NCBI RefSeq assembly: GCF_014192055.1
Contig: NZ_JACHXM010000033.1
Span: 1-39,436 of the forward strand
Length of the DNA: 39,436 nucleotides
Direction: 5' to 3'
Source: Halomonas organivorans
GTDB lineage: Bacteria > Pseudomonadota > Gammaproteobacteria > Pseudomonadales > Halomonadaceae
Part shown: positions 23,912 through 32,727 of the stretch, piece after piece
How positions within the stretch are numbered: position 1 is the first letter of the stretch
Layout of the letters: the number at the start of each line of letters is the position of its first letter
Made by a program: the position numbers and the translations under genes
The notes under the pieces: generated by a model
Databases searched by the model: none
What the model was told of the DNA's origin: nothing
The model's input: the letters and a program-made list of their open reading frames with translations, nothing else

Positions 23912-25245
23912 TACTCGGAAGAGGCTGGCGGTTCGGTCACCGCAGTGCCACGCTCGCCCAGCACGTTCAACGCCTTGAGCAGGTTGAGGGCTTCTCCGAG
24001 CTGGTAGTCGTCGCGCAGCCGGGCGCTCAGCTCACTGCGTTCGTCGCTTTCGCCGTTGCCGGCCAGGTGGCCCTCGAGGTCGGCCTCGCGCACCCGCAGC
24101 CCGGTATTCTCGGCGACCTCGAGGCGGCCGCGCACCACCTCCACGTCGGGCGAGATGCCCAGCGCCTGGATGGAGCGCCCACTGGGCGTGAAGTAGCGCG
24201 CGGTGGTCAGCTTCAAGGCCTCGTTCTCGCCCAGCGGCATGATCTGTTGCACCGAGCCCTTGCCGAAGCTCTCGGTGCCCATCACCACGCCGCGGCGCTG
24301 GTCCTGCAGCGCGCCGGCGACGATCTCCGCCGCCGAGGCGCTGCCGCCGTTGATCAGTACCACCAGCGGCACCTCGGGGGCGGCGGTATCCCGGTGTGCC
24401 GAGAAGCGCATGGCGCTGTCCGGCAATCTACCCTCGGTGTAGACGATCAGGCCGTGGTCAAGGAAGGCATCCGCTACTTCCACTGCCGCCTGCAACACGC
24501 CGCCGGGGTTGTTGCGCAGGTCGAGCACCAGGCCCTGCAGCGGGCCCTCCTCGCGCAGCGTTTCCAGGGCCTCGACGACCTGTTGCCCGGTGCGGGTCTG
24601 GAACTGGCTGATACGCAGGTAGCCATAGCCCGGCGCGAGCAGCTCCTGCTTGACGCTTTCGGTGCGGATGATTTCGCGCTCGATGCTCACCTCGCGCGGG
24701 GCACTCTCGCCCTGGCGCATGATGGTGAGGCGGATCTCGGTGCCCGGGTCGCCGCGCATCAGGTCGACGGCCTCCTGCAGCGACAGTCCCTCCGTGGGGG
24801 TGTCGTCGATGCGCAGGATCACATCCTGGGCCTCGAGCCCGGCCCGAGACGCGGGGGTGTCGTCGATGGGGGTGATCACGGTGAGCTGCCCGTCGCGCTT
24901 GCCGACTTCGATGCCCACGCCTCCGAACTCGCCCTGGGTGGATTCCTGCAGGCTCTGGTAGTCCTCGGCGTCCAGGTAGGTGGAGTGCGGATCCAGCTCG
25001 CTGAGCATGCCGCGCATGGCGTTGCGCAACAGGGTGGCGTCGTCGACTTCCTCGACGTAGGCCCGCTTGATGCGCTCGAACACCTCGGCGAAGGCCTGGA
25101 TCTCGGCCACCGGCAATTCATCGTCCGCAGGTGCGGCATCGGGGGCGGCCAGTGCCGGCAGCGGCAGGGTCAGCAGGGCGACCGGCAACAGCGCCGATGT
25201 CAGGCGCCGCAGCGGGGCGTTCAGGCCGGCGGGACTCAGGGGCAT
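23911..25245 (-). CDS. ctpA: Carboxy-terminal processing protease (S41)
   Basis: Periplasmic serine protease of the C-terminal processing family; in Pseudomonas the homologue degrades peptidoglycan cross-link hydrolases. The 444-residue precursor has a signal peptide (VALLTLPLPALAAPDAA) and an N-terminal EVFERIKRAYVEEVDD segment. A PDZ domain runs over roughly residues 90-180 (GVGIEVGKRDGQL...). The peptidase domain has the catalytic Ser in NGGSASAAEIV and Lys in ESFGKGSVQQ. The ATG at 25245 has GAGAG upstream. It is third in a gpmI-envC-ctpA operon, the order seen in Pseudomonas. EnvC controls amidases, so two neighbours deal with murein turnover. Confidence 0.93.
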   Translation of the reverse strand: MPLSPAGLNAPLRRLTSALLPVALLTLPLPALAAPDAAPADDELPVAEIQAFAEVFERIKRAYVEEVDDATLLRNAMRGMLSELDPHSTYLDAEDYQSLQESTQGEFGGVGIEVGKRDGQLTVITPIDDTPASRAGLEAQDVILRIDDTPTEGLSLQEAVDLMRGDPGTEIRLTIMRQGESAPREVSIEREIIRTESVKQELLAPGYGYLRISQFQTRTGQQVVEALETLREEGPLQGLVLDLRNNPGGVLQAAVEVADAFLDHGLIVYTEGRLPDSAMRFSAHRDTAAPEVPLVVLINGGSASAAEIVAGALQDQRRGVVMGTESFGKGSVQQIMPLGENEALKLTTARYFTPSGRSIQALGISPDVEVVRGRLEVAENTGLRVREADLEGHLAGNGESDERSELSARLRDDYQLGEALNLLKALNVLGERGTAVTEPPASSE

Positions 25246-25315
25246 GCGCTCTCTCACGGTTCCACGAAAGGGAGCGCCCAGCATAGCGTGGCCGCGGTCG
25301 CTAATGGAATAGCGA

Positions 25316-26476
25316 CTAGCGACGCGCGATCCAGCGGCTGGGGTCGATGGGCTCGCCGTGGCGGCGCACCTCGAAGTAGAGCCCGGGGGACGCCTGGCCG
25401 CCGCTGGCGCCCACCGTGCCGATGGTTTCGCCCTCGCTCACCGCTTCGCCGACGCTCACGGTGAAGCGCTGCAGGTGGGCGTGGAGGGTCATCACGCCGT
25501 CGCCGTGGTCGAGGATCAACAGGTTGCCGAAGCCGCGCATCCAGTCGGCGAAGACCACTCGACCGGCGTGCACCGCCTCGATCGGCGTACCCTCGGCGGC
25601 ACGAATCACCAGGCCGTTGCGGTGCACGCCGTCGCCGCCGCCGAAGCGCGATATGACGTTGCCCTGCACGGGCCAGGGCAGGTTGCCCTGGGTGGCGGCG
25701 ATGTCGGTGGAGGGCGGTGGCCGTTGTAATCTGGCCAGGCGCTCCTGTACCTGGCGCAGCACCCGCTCGGCGTGGGCACGATCCTGGTCGAGCTCGGTCA
25801 AGCGTGCCTGCTCGCTGGCATAGCGCTCGTCGAGCTTGGCCACCAGCCGTTCGCGCTCGTCGATCTGTCGGGCCAGCTCCGCGCCGCGGGTCTCCAGTTC
25901 GCCGGCCAGCTGCGTCAGGCGGGCGTCGCGCTCGTCCAGGGCCTGGCGGTTGTCGGCCAGCGCCGCATCCAGTCGCTCGAGCTGTTCGAGCCGCCGCTGG
26001 CGTGCCGCCGAGAGATGGTTGAGGTAGCGCTGCAGGCGATCCAGCCGAGAGGGATCGTCCTGGTTGAGCAGTAGCTTGAGCTGAGGCGTCAGGCCCAGAC
26101 GATAGAGCGCATCGAGCTGCTTGCCGAGCGCTGCCAGCTGCTGCTGGCGTTCGGCCTGCAGTTCGTCGCGCCTGGCTTCCAGCGCCTCGACCTCGTCGCG
26201 CAGGTTGCGCTTCTCGGCCTGGAGATCGTCCAGACGGTGATGGGTCTCGGCCAGCGCGGTCTCGACCTCACGCAGCGCCTCGTTGGCGTCGTCACGGGCG
26301 TCGCGGGTGGAGGACAGATCCTGCGTCGCGGCCTGGATACGCTCGCCGATCGCGTCCAGGCGCTGCTGTGCCTGGCGCTCGTCGACCTGGGCCGCCTGGG
26401 CGGCCGTCATGGCGGCCCCCAGGGTCAGGCCCAGCAGCATCGGCGCCCAACGGTGCTGGCGAGGTCGTCGGCTCAC
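25316..26476 (-). CDS. envC: EnvC-like murein hydrolase activator
   Basis: Periplasmic activator of the septal amidases AmiA/AmiB. The 386-residue precursor has a signal sequence (MLLGLTLGAAMTAAQAAQ), a long coiled coil rich in Glu, Arg and Leu (about residues 40-255), and a C-terminal LytM/M23 domain. The LytM domain looks degenerate: the HxxxD-type zinc site reads HRNGLVI without the Asp, as in non-catalytic EnvC. I chose the GTG at 26476, which overlaps the gpmI stop (GTGA); an ATG at 26440 is the alternative. It is followed 70 bases later by ctpA. Confidence 0.92.
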   Translation of the reverse strand: MSRRPRQHRWAPMLLGLTLGAAMTAAQAAQVDERQAQQRLDAIGERIQAATQDLSSTRDARDDANEALREVETALAETHHRLDDLQAEKRNLRDEVEALEARRDELQAERQQQLAALGKQLDALYRLGLTPQLKLLLNQDDPSRLDRLQRYLNHLSAARQRRLEQLERLDAALADNRQALDERDARLTQLAGELETRGAELARQIDERERLVAKLDERYASEQARLTELDQDRAHAERVLRQVQERLARLQRPPPSTDIAATQGNLPWPVQGNVISRFGGGDGVHRNGLVIRAAEGTPIEAVHAGRVVFADWMRGFGNLLILDHGDGVMTLHAHLQRFTVSVGEAVSEGETIGTVGASGGQASPGLYFEVRRHGEPIDPSRWIARR

Positions 26477-28044
26477 GCCTCGATCAGCACGTGGCCGGTC
26501 ATCTCCTCGGGTACCGGCTGATCCATCAGCGTCAGCAGGGTCGGGGCGAGATCGCACAGACGGCCGTCCTGGGCGAGGCTCAGCGGACGCGGGCCGACGT
26601 AGATCAACGGCACGTCGAAGGTCGTGTGGGCGGTCTGGGCGGCGCCGGTCTCGGGGTGGATCATCTGCTCGGCGTTGCCGTGGTCGGCGGTGATCAGGCA
26701 GGCGCCGCCGACCTTCTCGAGCGCCTCGACGACGCGGCCGACGCAGGCGTCGACGGTCTCGATGGCCTTGACGGCGGCGTCGAAATCGCCGGTATGGCCG
26801 ACCATGTCGCCGTTGGCGTAGTTGCAGACGATCAGGTCGTGGGCGCCGGACTCGATGGCCTCGACCAGCCGGTCGGTGACCTCGACGGCGCTCATCTCGG
26901 GCTTCTCGTCGTAGGTCCTCACGTCCTGGGGCGAGGGCACCAGCACACGGGTCTCGCCCTGGTATTCGTCCTCGCGGCCGCCGGAGAAGAAGAAGGTGAC
27001 GTGGGCGTACTTCTCGGTTTCGGCGATACGCAGTTGGGTCAGGCCGCGCTTCTCCATCACCTCGCCCAGGGTGTTGTGCAGTTCCTCGGGCGGGAAGGCG
27101 GCCGGGGCCGGGATGTCGGCGGCGTACTGGGTCATGGTCACCAGGCTGCCGCCGGCCAGCCGCGGGCGGGCCTGGCGCTCGAAACCGGCGAAGTCGTCCT
27201 CGACGAAGGCGCGGGTCAGCTCGCGGGCGCGGTCGGCGCGGAAGTTCATGAAGAAGGCAGCGTCACCGTCCTCCATGCGCACCGGGGCGTCGCCGGAGAG
27301 GATGGCGGTGGCGGTGACGAATTCATCGGTCTCGCCCCGGTCGTAGGCCGCGTCCAGGCCGGCCTTGGCGCTCTGGGCAACGTGCTCGGCGGCGCCCTCG
27401 GTGGCCAGGCGGTAGGCCTGCTCGACGCGATCCCAGCGGTTGTCGCGGTCCATGGCGTAGTAACGACCGATCAGCGAGGCCACGTAGCCGTTCTCTGCGC
27501 CGACCAGCTCGGCGAGCTTGGCGTTGGTGCGCTCGATGGAGGCGCGGGCGCTCTTGGGCGCGGTGTCACGGCCGTCGAGGAAGGCGTGGACGTAGATACG
27601 CTTGGCGCCGCGCTTGGCGGCCAGCTCGGCCATGGCCAGGATGTGATCCTCGTGGCTGTGCACGCCGCCCGGCGACAGCAGGCCCAGCAGGTGCACGGCT
27701 CGGTCGGCCTCGGCGGCGGCGTCCAGCGGGCCGGTGAGGATGGCGTTGTCGGCCAGCTCGCCGTCGTCGACGGCCTTGGTGATGCGCGTGAAGTCCTGGT
27801 AGACGATGCGTCCGGCGCCGAGGTTCATGTGGCCGACCTCCGAGTTGCCCATCTGGCCGTCCGGCAACCCCACGTAGCGGCCGTCGGTATGCACCAGGGC
27901 GTGCGGCCGAGTCTCCCAGAGCTGGTCCATCACCGGCGTCCGCGCGGCCAGGATGGCGTTGTCGGTGGGATCCGGGTTGTGGCCATAGCCATCTAGGATG
28001 ATCAGGGCTACCGGGCGGGGAGTCGGGGTCGAAGAATCGGTCAT
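26473..28044 (-). CDS. gpmI: 2,3-bisphosphoglycerate-independent phosphoglycerate mutase
   Basis: Mn-dependent glycolytic enzyme interconverting 3- and 2-phosphoglycerate. The 523-residue protein has the metal-binding LIILDGYGHN at the N terminus, the catalytic serine in GQMGNSEVGHMNLGAGR, FLDGRDTAPKSA, and the C-terminal metal sites NYANGDMVGHTGDF and TADHGNAEQM. The ATG at 28044 has GAGG nine bases upstream; the upstream frame extension lacks support. It is divergent from yibN, as gpmM is in E. coli. Confidence 0.97.
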   Translation of the reverse strand: MTDSSTPTPRPVALIILDGYGHNPDPTDNAILAARTPVMDQLWETRPHALVHTDGRYVGLPDGQMGNSEVGHMNLGAGRIVYQDFTRITKAVDDGELADNAILTGPLDAAAEADRAVHLLGLLSPGGVHSHEDHILAMAELAAKRGAKRIYVHAFLDGRDTAPKSARASIERTNAKLAELVGAENGYVASLIGRYYAMDRDNRWDRVEQAYRLATEGAAEHVAQSAKAGLDAAYDRGETDEFVTATAILSGDAPVRMEDGDAAFFMNFRADRARELTRAFVEDDFAGFERQARPRLAGGSLVTMTQYAADIPAPAAFPPEELHNTLGEVMEKRGLTQLRIAETEKYAHVTFFFSGGREDEYQGETRVLVPSPQDVRTYDEKPEMSAVEVTDRLVEAIESGAHDLIVCNYANGDMVGHTGDFDAAVKAIETVDACVGRVVEALEKVGGACLITADHGNAEQMIHPETGAAQTAHTTFDVPLIYVGPRPLSLAQDGRLCDLAPTLLTLMDQPVPEEMTGHVLIEA

Positions 28045-28190
28045 GGGTCGAAGCCTCGTGGTTGGGGGGCGATGCCACCATGGCGTGAGCCCTTTGGCGG
28101 GGTCGCGACTTGCCGCTGCTTGCGGCATCATATCGCACGGTCCCGCCGGGCGTCATATCGTGCCGCCCTCGGTGGCCTCCCGGCATCATG

Positions 28191-28196
28191 TATACT
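28191..28196 (+). promoter_or_regulatory. Possible -10 box for yibN-secB-rsmE
   Basis: TATACT preceded by ATG, 62 bases before the yibN start. No clear -35 is seen. On the opposite strand TATGAT (about 28126-28131) may serve gpmI. Two CATATCG direct repeats lie between these sites. Confidence 0.3.
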
Positions 28197-28257
28197 GGGC
28201 GCCGCCGGCTCGCGTCGGCCTCGTTCACCGCGTACCCGAAAAGAGTCTTTCCGAACC

Positions 28258-28680
28258 ATGATCGATCAGCTGTTCGAATTCGTGCAGAACCATCCGCTAC
28301 TGGTCGGCGCCTTCCTGCTGGTGCTGGTCGCCTGGATCGCCTACGAGATCCGCAGCGGCGGCGCCAATGGCGTGACCACCAGCGAGGCCACCCAGTTGGT
28401 CAATCGCGAGGACGCCGTGGTGCTCGACATCCGCGACAAGAACGACTTCAAGGCGGGCCATATCGCCGGCGCCCGGAACATTCCCCAGAGCAGCCTCGAT
28501 AGCCGTCTGAGTGAACTCGACAAGTTCAAGGGCAAGCCGATCATCGTGGCCTGCAAGCATGGCCAGAGTTCCGGTACCGTTCAGGCCAAGCTGGCCAAGG
28601 CCGGCTTCGAACGCGTGCTCAAGCTCAAGGGCGGCATGACGCAGTGGCAGGCGGATGGCCTGCCGCTGGTCAAGAAGTGA
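28258..28680 (+). CDS. yibN: Membrane-anchored rhodanese-like protein YibN
   Basis: A 140-residue protein with one N-terminal transmembrane helix (LLVGAFLLVLVAWIAYEI, about residues 14-31) and a cytoplasmic rhodanese domain: VVLDIRDKNDFKAGHIAGA, then the active-site loop ACKHGQSSG with the expected Cys, and LKGGMTQWQADGLP. Substrate unknown; in E. coli YibN has been linked to membrane protein biogenesis. It lies directly before secB; the grxC gene that separates them in E. coli and Pseudomonas is absent here. Confidence 0.92.
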   Translation: MIDQLFEFVQNHPLLVGAFLLVLVAWIAYEIRSGGANGVTTSEATQLVNREDAVVLDIRDKNDFKAGHIAGARNIPQSSLDSRLSELDKFKGKPIIVACKHGQSSGTVQAKLAKAGFERVLKLKGGMTQWQADGLPLVKK

Positions 28681-28720
28681 CGACGCCATTTCTCATCTCA
28701 CGACCAAAGGATTTCTTTCC

Positions 28721-29236
28721 ATGGCGGAAGACAACAACCCGAACAGTGGCGCCAACGGCCAGGCAAGTGGCCAGCAGGACAAGCCCCAGGTGCAGTTCGC
28801 CCTGCAGCGCATCTACGTCAAGGACCTCTCCTTCGAGGCCCCGAACTCTCCGGCGGTATTCCAGCAGCCGTTCAAGCCGAAGGTCGGTCTCGATCTGAAC
28901 ACGACCCATCAGCAGGTCGGAGAAGAGCTTTATGAGGTGGTGATCAAGGTCACCGCTCAGGTGACCCACAGTGAGGAAGGCACCACCTCCTTCCTGGCCG
29001 AGATCGAGCAGGCCGGCCTGTTCCGCATCGGCGGCATCGAGGGTGCCCAGCTCGATCATACCCTGGGCGCCTTCTGCCCCAACGTGCTGTTCCCCTACGC
29101 TCGGGAGTGCATCGATAATCTGGTCAACCGTGGCGGCTTCCCGCCGCTGATGTTGTCGCCGGTGAACTTCGAGGCGATCTACGCCCAGAAGAAACAGCGC
29201 GAAGCTCAGCAGCAGGGCGAGCAGGCCACCCAGTAA
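28721..29236 (+). CDS. secB: Protein-export chaperone SecB
   Basis: Cytoplasmic tetrameric chaperone that keeps precursors unfolded and hands them to SecA. The 171-residue protein (E. coli 155) has FALQRIYVKDLSFEAPN near residue 26, the GLFRIGG loop, and the conserved LFPYARECIDNLVNRGGFPP followed by LSPVNFEAIY. The first 24 residues are a polar Asn/Gly/Gln-rich tail. AAAGGA precedes the ATG. Ten bases separate it from rsmE. Confidence 0.97.
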   Translation: MAEDNNPNSGANGQASGQQDKPQVQFALQRIYVKDLSFEAPNSPAVFQQPFKPKVGLDLNTTHQQVGEELYEVVIKVTAQVTHSEEGTTSFLAEIEQAGLFRIGGIEGAQLDHTLGAFCPNVLFPYARECIDNLVNRGGFPPLMLSPVNFEAIYAQKKQREAQQQGEQATQ

Positions 29237-29246
29237 GCCGCTGACC

Positions 29247-29972
29247 ATGAAGGTACCTCGTATTCACGTCGCCGCCGCGTTGCCCGCCGGCGGCGATGTC
29301 GTGCTTCCTGATGGTCCTGCCCGCCATGTGGCTCGGGTGCTGCGCCTGGGTGAGGGAGCGCCGCTGGTGCTGTTCGACGGCCACGGCCTCGAGGCCGAAG
29401 CGGTGCTGGTCGAGGCCGGCCGCAAGCGGGTGGTGGCGCGTGTCGAGGCGGTTCACGAGGGCCACGGCGAGTCGCCGCTGGCGGTGCATCTGGGGCAGGC
29501 CATCTCCAAGGGCGACCGGATGGACTACGCGATCCAGAAGGCCGTGGAGCTCGGGGTCGTGGCGATCACCCCACTCTATACCGAGCACGGCGACGTGCGC
29601 CTGAAGGGTGAGCGTGAGGCCAGGAAGCTGGCCCACTGGCAGGCCGTGGCCGCCAGCGCCTGCGAACAGTGCGGGCGTGCTACCGTACCGCCGATCCACC
29701 CTCCCATGGGGCTTGCCGACTGGCTAGTCCGTCGCGACGAGGCGCTGCGCCTGGTGCTGCACCCCGGCACGCCTGGGGCGCTAGATCGTGCAGGCGCGGT
29801 CACCTCGGCAGCACTGCTGATCGGCCCAGAGGGCGGACTCTCGCCTGGCGAGGTCGAGATGGCCGCTGCGGCTGATTTCGCCGCCCTTACCCTCGGCCCG
29901 CGCATCCTGCGCACCGAGACGGCTCCGGTGGTCGCCTTGAGCCTTTTGCAGGATCGCTTCGGCGACCTGTGA
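29247..29972 (+). CDS. rsmE: 16S rRNA (uracil-1498-N3)-methyltransferase
   Basis: SPOUT-family enzyme that methylates U1498 of 16S rRNA using S-adenosylmethionine. The 241-residue protein has an N-terminal PUA-like domain (HVARVLRLGEGAPLVLFDG), then QAISKGDRMDYAIQKAVELG. The C-terminal trefoil-knot motifs are LLIGPEGGLSPGEVE and LGPRILRTETA. It is third in the yibN-secB-rsmE run. In other gammaproteobacteria rsmE sits elsewhere, usually by gshB, so this placement is less common. Confidence 0.95.
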   Translation: MKVPRIHVAAALPAGGDVVLPDGPARHVARVLRLGEGAPLVLFDGHGLEAEAVLVEAGRKRVVARVEAVHEGHGESPLAVHLGQAISKGDRMDYAIQKAVELGVVAITPLYTEHGDVRLKGEREARKLAHWQAVAASACEQCGRATVPPIHPPMGLADWLVRRDEALRLVLHPGTPGALDRAGAVTSAALLIGPEGGLSPGEVEMAAAADFAALTLGPRILRTETAPVVALSLLQDRFGDL

Positions 29973-29982
29973 GTCTTTTCCC

Positions 29983-30011
29983 TGAGGCGTCGCTTATCCC
30001 TCGACGCCTCA
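29983..30011 (+). terminator. Probable terminator hairpin after rsmE
   Basis: TGAGGCGTCG-CTTATCCCT-CGACGCCTCA, ten perfect pairs starting 11 bases after the rsmE stop. No strong U-tract follows (AGCTTCCC), so efficiency is uncertain. The rest of the gap to 30236 shows no gene; TATACA at about 30088 could be part of a promoter for the next gene. Confidence 0.55.
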
Positions 30012-30236
30012 AGCTTCCCAGCCTCTCGAGAGCAGTCCGGCATCGGCGATGCGGGATGGCGAAGCTGCCGTCATACCTGGGTTGGGTATACACTCATTCA
30101 TTTCGCTGAGATTACTGGACGACAGGATGGACTTGGCGATGACGCTGACTCGATTGGCACCGGCCGGCGACCCTTTACCCTGCTGTGCTCCAGTCCGTTG
30201 GCACTCGATACCGGTATGCAGAGGCGAGTTGACACG

Positions 30237-31001
30237 ATGGCCATGAAAATTCTCGGCACGGCGCAGCATGGCGCTGCCGTCGCGATAGCATTGATATTGG
30301 GCGGCTGTACCGCCATGGGCGGGAACGGAGGTTTTCCCGATCCGGATGACGCTTTTGCTCGCGGTGGGATGCTCGAGTCTTCCCGAGCCATCCGGACGAT
30401 TCAAACCGGCATGACCAAGGATCAGGTCAGGGGACTGCTGGGGAACCCCCATTTCTCCGAAGGGCTGTTCAACGTTCGGACATGGAACTACCTGTTCGAT
30501 CTCGACGCCGAAGATGGCCACACGCGCCAGATGTGCCAATTCCAGCTCGTCTTCGACGCTGAAATGCGCGTCGAGGATACTCGCTGGCGAACGGCCAAGT
30601 GTGCCGTTCGTTTTTCGGCCATCGAGGCCTCGCCTATCGAGAGTACGACCGTGCTGCAGCGCTTCAGTCTGCCCATCGCCGATATGTTTACGGTAGATGA
30701 TGGCGCCTTGACCGACGAGGCGCAGCGGGTGCTGGGCGAATTTGCGGCGCTGTTGCAGCGCGACTTTTCCTCTTCCTCACTGGCGATTGCCAGCTATCCG
30801 GTCGCCGGACAACACCGACGCCAGCGCCTGGCGGTCCAGCAATTCCTGAAGGCGCATACTGACATTGATGACGAAGGGGTGAGACTCACCGACGGCACGT
30901 CCTCGCCGTGCGAGGGGGGGAATGTGGAGACATCCTGCCGGGGGACGGAAAAGGTAGTTATCCAGATCCTTGGGAGTTCGAGCAACGGCGGCGATGCCTA
31001 G
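30237..31001 (+). CDS. TpgA-like lipoprotein: BamE-type plus OmpA-C-like domain
   Basis: A 254-residue lipoprotein precursor: hydrophobic signal AVAIALILGGC with lipobox LGGC at residues 21-24. A SmpA/OmlA (BamE-type) domain follows at about 55-115 (IQTGMTKDQVRGLLGNPHF...WNYLFD). The C-terminal domain at about 143-246 resembles peptidoglycan-binding OmpA-C (MFTVDDGALTDEAQRVLGEF, RLAVQQFL, EKVVIQI). TpgA of Acinetobacter has this same combination and anchors the trimeric autotransporter AtaA to peptidoglycan. A trimeric autotransporter gene begins 6 kb downstream. In the OmpA-like part the usual TD motif reads YPVAG, so the diaminopimelate-binding Asp may be missing. ATG 30237 or 30243 are likely starts; the frame opens at 30198. 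Confidence 0.72.
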   Translation: MAMKILGTAQHGAAVAIALILGGCTAMGGNGGFPDPDDAFARGGMLESSRAIRTIQTGMTKDQVRGLLGNPHFSEGLFNVRTWNYLFDLDAEDGHTRQMCQFQLVFDAEMRVEDTRWRTAKCAVRFSAIEASPIESTTVLQRFSLPIADMFTVDDGALTDEAQRVLGEFAALLQRDFSSSSLAIASYPVAGQHRRQRLAVQQFLKAHTDIDDEGVRLTDGTSSPCEGGNVETSCRGTEKVVIQILGSSSNGGDA

Positions 31002-31288
31002 CGGGAAACTTGCCGGATATCGGGTCGGCGAATACGCGAGGGGGAAGTGACAAAAGTTTATCTTTTCTCGCCGAGCCTCCTCTTGGCCGCTGGAAATTTC
31101 AGGCTGTAGACTCACTTCGGGATAAATCTCGGCACGGTAAAGATGCTAGTGAGCCACGCAGACCGTTGGCTCGAGGCTGTTCCAAGGTCTTGCTTTCAGG
31201 CAAGATTAGTTTGATCGTATGTAAGTGGTTTGATGCGGGCTGGTATTCGAGTTTACGGATAAACACACTTTTGCAAGGGAATCATGGC
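31002..31288. other. Intergenic gap, no gene recognised
   Basis: A 287-base gap between the TpgA-like gene and the next lipoprotein gene, more AT-rich than the housekeeping regions (for example AAAAGTTTATCTTTTC near 31052). No gene, RNA or clear promoter pair can be supported here. Confidence 0.5.
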
Positions 31289-31693
31289 ATGAATCGTGGT
31301 CTGACATTCTCGGCTCTTATCATCAGTGCTCCCCTCCTGCTATCCGGGTGCCTCTCCGACTATCCGCAGTTCCAGACGGTAGATCAATCAAAGCTATGTG
31401 TTGCCTCCTCCGATGAGCAGGCCATGGCGTGTCCGGAAGGGGAGCTGTTCATGGCGCGCGTCATGCAGCCCAATCCGGCGACCCGGGCGTTCAATGTGCT
31501 GAATACGGCTGCCCTGTACTGTGACACCAACTATCCCATCTTCGAGAATGCGGCAGGTGTCATGTGTGTCATGACGCACCAGCGCATCGATAGGCTCACC
31601 GGGTCCGAGCCGAGTGCTCAGGGCATGGGAACGGCACAGGAAGGGGCGTCTCAGGACGCTGTTCAGGAGGACCAGGCTGCTGAAGGCCAGTAG
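31289..31693 (+). CDS. Small outer-membrane-type lipoprotein, unknown function
   Basis: A 134-residue precursor with signal peptide and lipobox: FSALIISAPLLLSGC, lipidated Cys at residue 21. The mature part has four further Cys (in KLCVAS, MACPEG, LYCDTN, VMCVMT), suggesting two disulfides, and a Gln/Glu/Ala-rich tail that looks disordered. I recognise no family. AAGGGA lies eight bases before the ATG at 31289; the longer upstream frame has no ribosome-binding site and crosses intergenic DNA. It sits between the TpgA-like and Sel1 genes on the same strand, probably one transcription unit. Confidence 0.75.
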   Translation: MNRGLTFSALIISAPLLLSGCLSDYPQFQTVDQSKLCVASSDEQAMACPEGELFMARVMQPNPATRAFNVLNTAALYCDTNYPIFENAAGVMCVMTHQRIDRLTGSEPSAQGMGTAQEGASQDAVQEDQAAEGQ

Positions 31694-31787
31694 TGTCGGC
31701 AGATACAGGAAGGAGCCTGGGCCGAAAGGAAGCGACGATACTCGCGCCGCTCGTGACACGCGCGTCCCTCATCAGGAAAGGCTCGAT

Positions 31788-32693
31788 ATGAAATGGAAAC
31801 TGGCCGTGATTGGCTTTGTCGGGTTCCATGCTTCCCAGGCGGTGGCGGATCTCGAACAGGGGATGGACGAGTATCGGCGAGGCAACTTCGCTTCCGCCCT
31901 CTACGAGTGGCGTCGGTCTGCGGAACAGGGCGACGCCGAATCCCAGTTCAGGCTGGCCGGCATGTACGAACGGGGCGAGGGGACGAGCCAGGATCTCGAG
32001 AAGGCTCGCAAGTGGTACCGGCTGGCAACGGATTCCGGGTATCCAGAGGCTCGCGAGAAGCTCGACGAACTCAACCAGAATGCCGGCGGCGAAGCAGAAG
32101 AGGCTCCCCCGGGGGATCTGCGCGCAGCGGAGCGCGGCGAGCCCCAGGCCCAGCTGCGCCTGGCACTTGCCTATCTGGAGGGGCGGGGCGTTGAACGTGA
32201 CGATGCTCTGGCGGCTCGTTGGTTCGAGGCTGCCGCCAGTCAGGGCGTTATTCCGGCACAGAACAATCTGGGCTCGTTGTACGAGAATGGCCGAGGCGTG
32301 GAACAGGATTACGCCAAGGCCATTCACTGGTACCGCGAGGCCGCTCAAGCCGGGGACCCCTTCGGGCAGAATAACCTGGGTGCGATGTATGCCCAGGGCA
32401 AGGGGGTGGAGCGCAATCATGCCTGGGCGGTGTTCTGGTTTGCGATGGCAGCGCAGCAGGGTAACGAGGTGGCCGCCGAGAATCTGGCATCCAGCCTGCA
32501 ACATCTGCAGACCAGGCAGGTGCGGGTCGATGCGGCGAACATCCGCGCGGGCAATTCCACCGACTACGAGGCCATCGGTCGCGTGCAGCGAAACGAACGT
32601 CTGCCCGTTCTCGGCAGTGCGGATGGCTGGAGCCAAGTCTATCTTCCTCGCCAGGAACGCCTGGGCTGGATAGCCTCGAGCCTGCTTGAGTGA
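31788..32693 (+). CDS. Exported Sel1-repeat protein with C-terminal SH3-like domain
   Basis: A 301-residue precursor with a signal peptide (KLAVIGFVGFHASQAVA, cleavage near residue 20). At least four Sel1-like repeats span residues 35-235, for example AESQFRLAGMYERGEG, AQLRLALAYLEGRGV, AQNNLGSLYENGRGV and GQNNLGAMYAQGKGV. The end (about 255-301, RVQRNERLPVLG...GWIASSLLE) resembles a bacterial SH3 domain. Sel1 proteins act as scaffolds and SH3 domains often bind cell wall, so a periplasmic adaptor is plausible. AGGAAAGG precedes the ATG. It ends at the terminator at 32728. Confidence 0.85.
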   Translation: MKWKLAVIGFVGFHASQAVADLEQGMDEYRRGNFASALYEWRRSAEQGDAESQFRLAGMYERGEGTSQDLEKARKWYRLATDSGYPEAREKLDELNQNAGGEAEEAPPGDLRAAERGEPQAQLRLALAYLEGRGVERDDALAARWFEAAASQGVIPAQNNLGSLYENGRGVEQDYAKAIHWYREAAQAGDPFGQNNLGAMYAQGKGVERNHAWAVFWFAMAAQQGNEVAAENLASSLQHLQTRQVRVDAANIRAGNSTDYEAIGRVQRNERLPVLGSADGWSQVYLPRQERLGWIASSLLE

Positions 32694-32727
32694 CCGGCTC
32701 CCGTCTTTGGCCTTTCAAGGCATCAGC

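Noticed and set aside
26368..27996. 542-residue plus-strand frame opposite gpmI
   Set aside because: Shadow frame with Gly/Val/His-rich translation and no motif.
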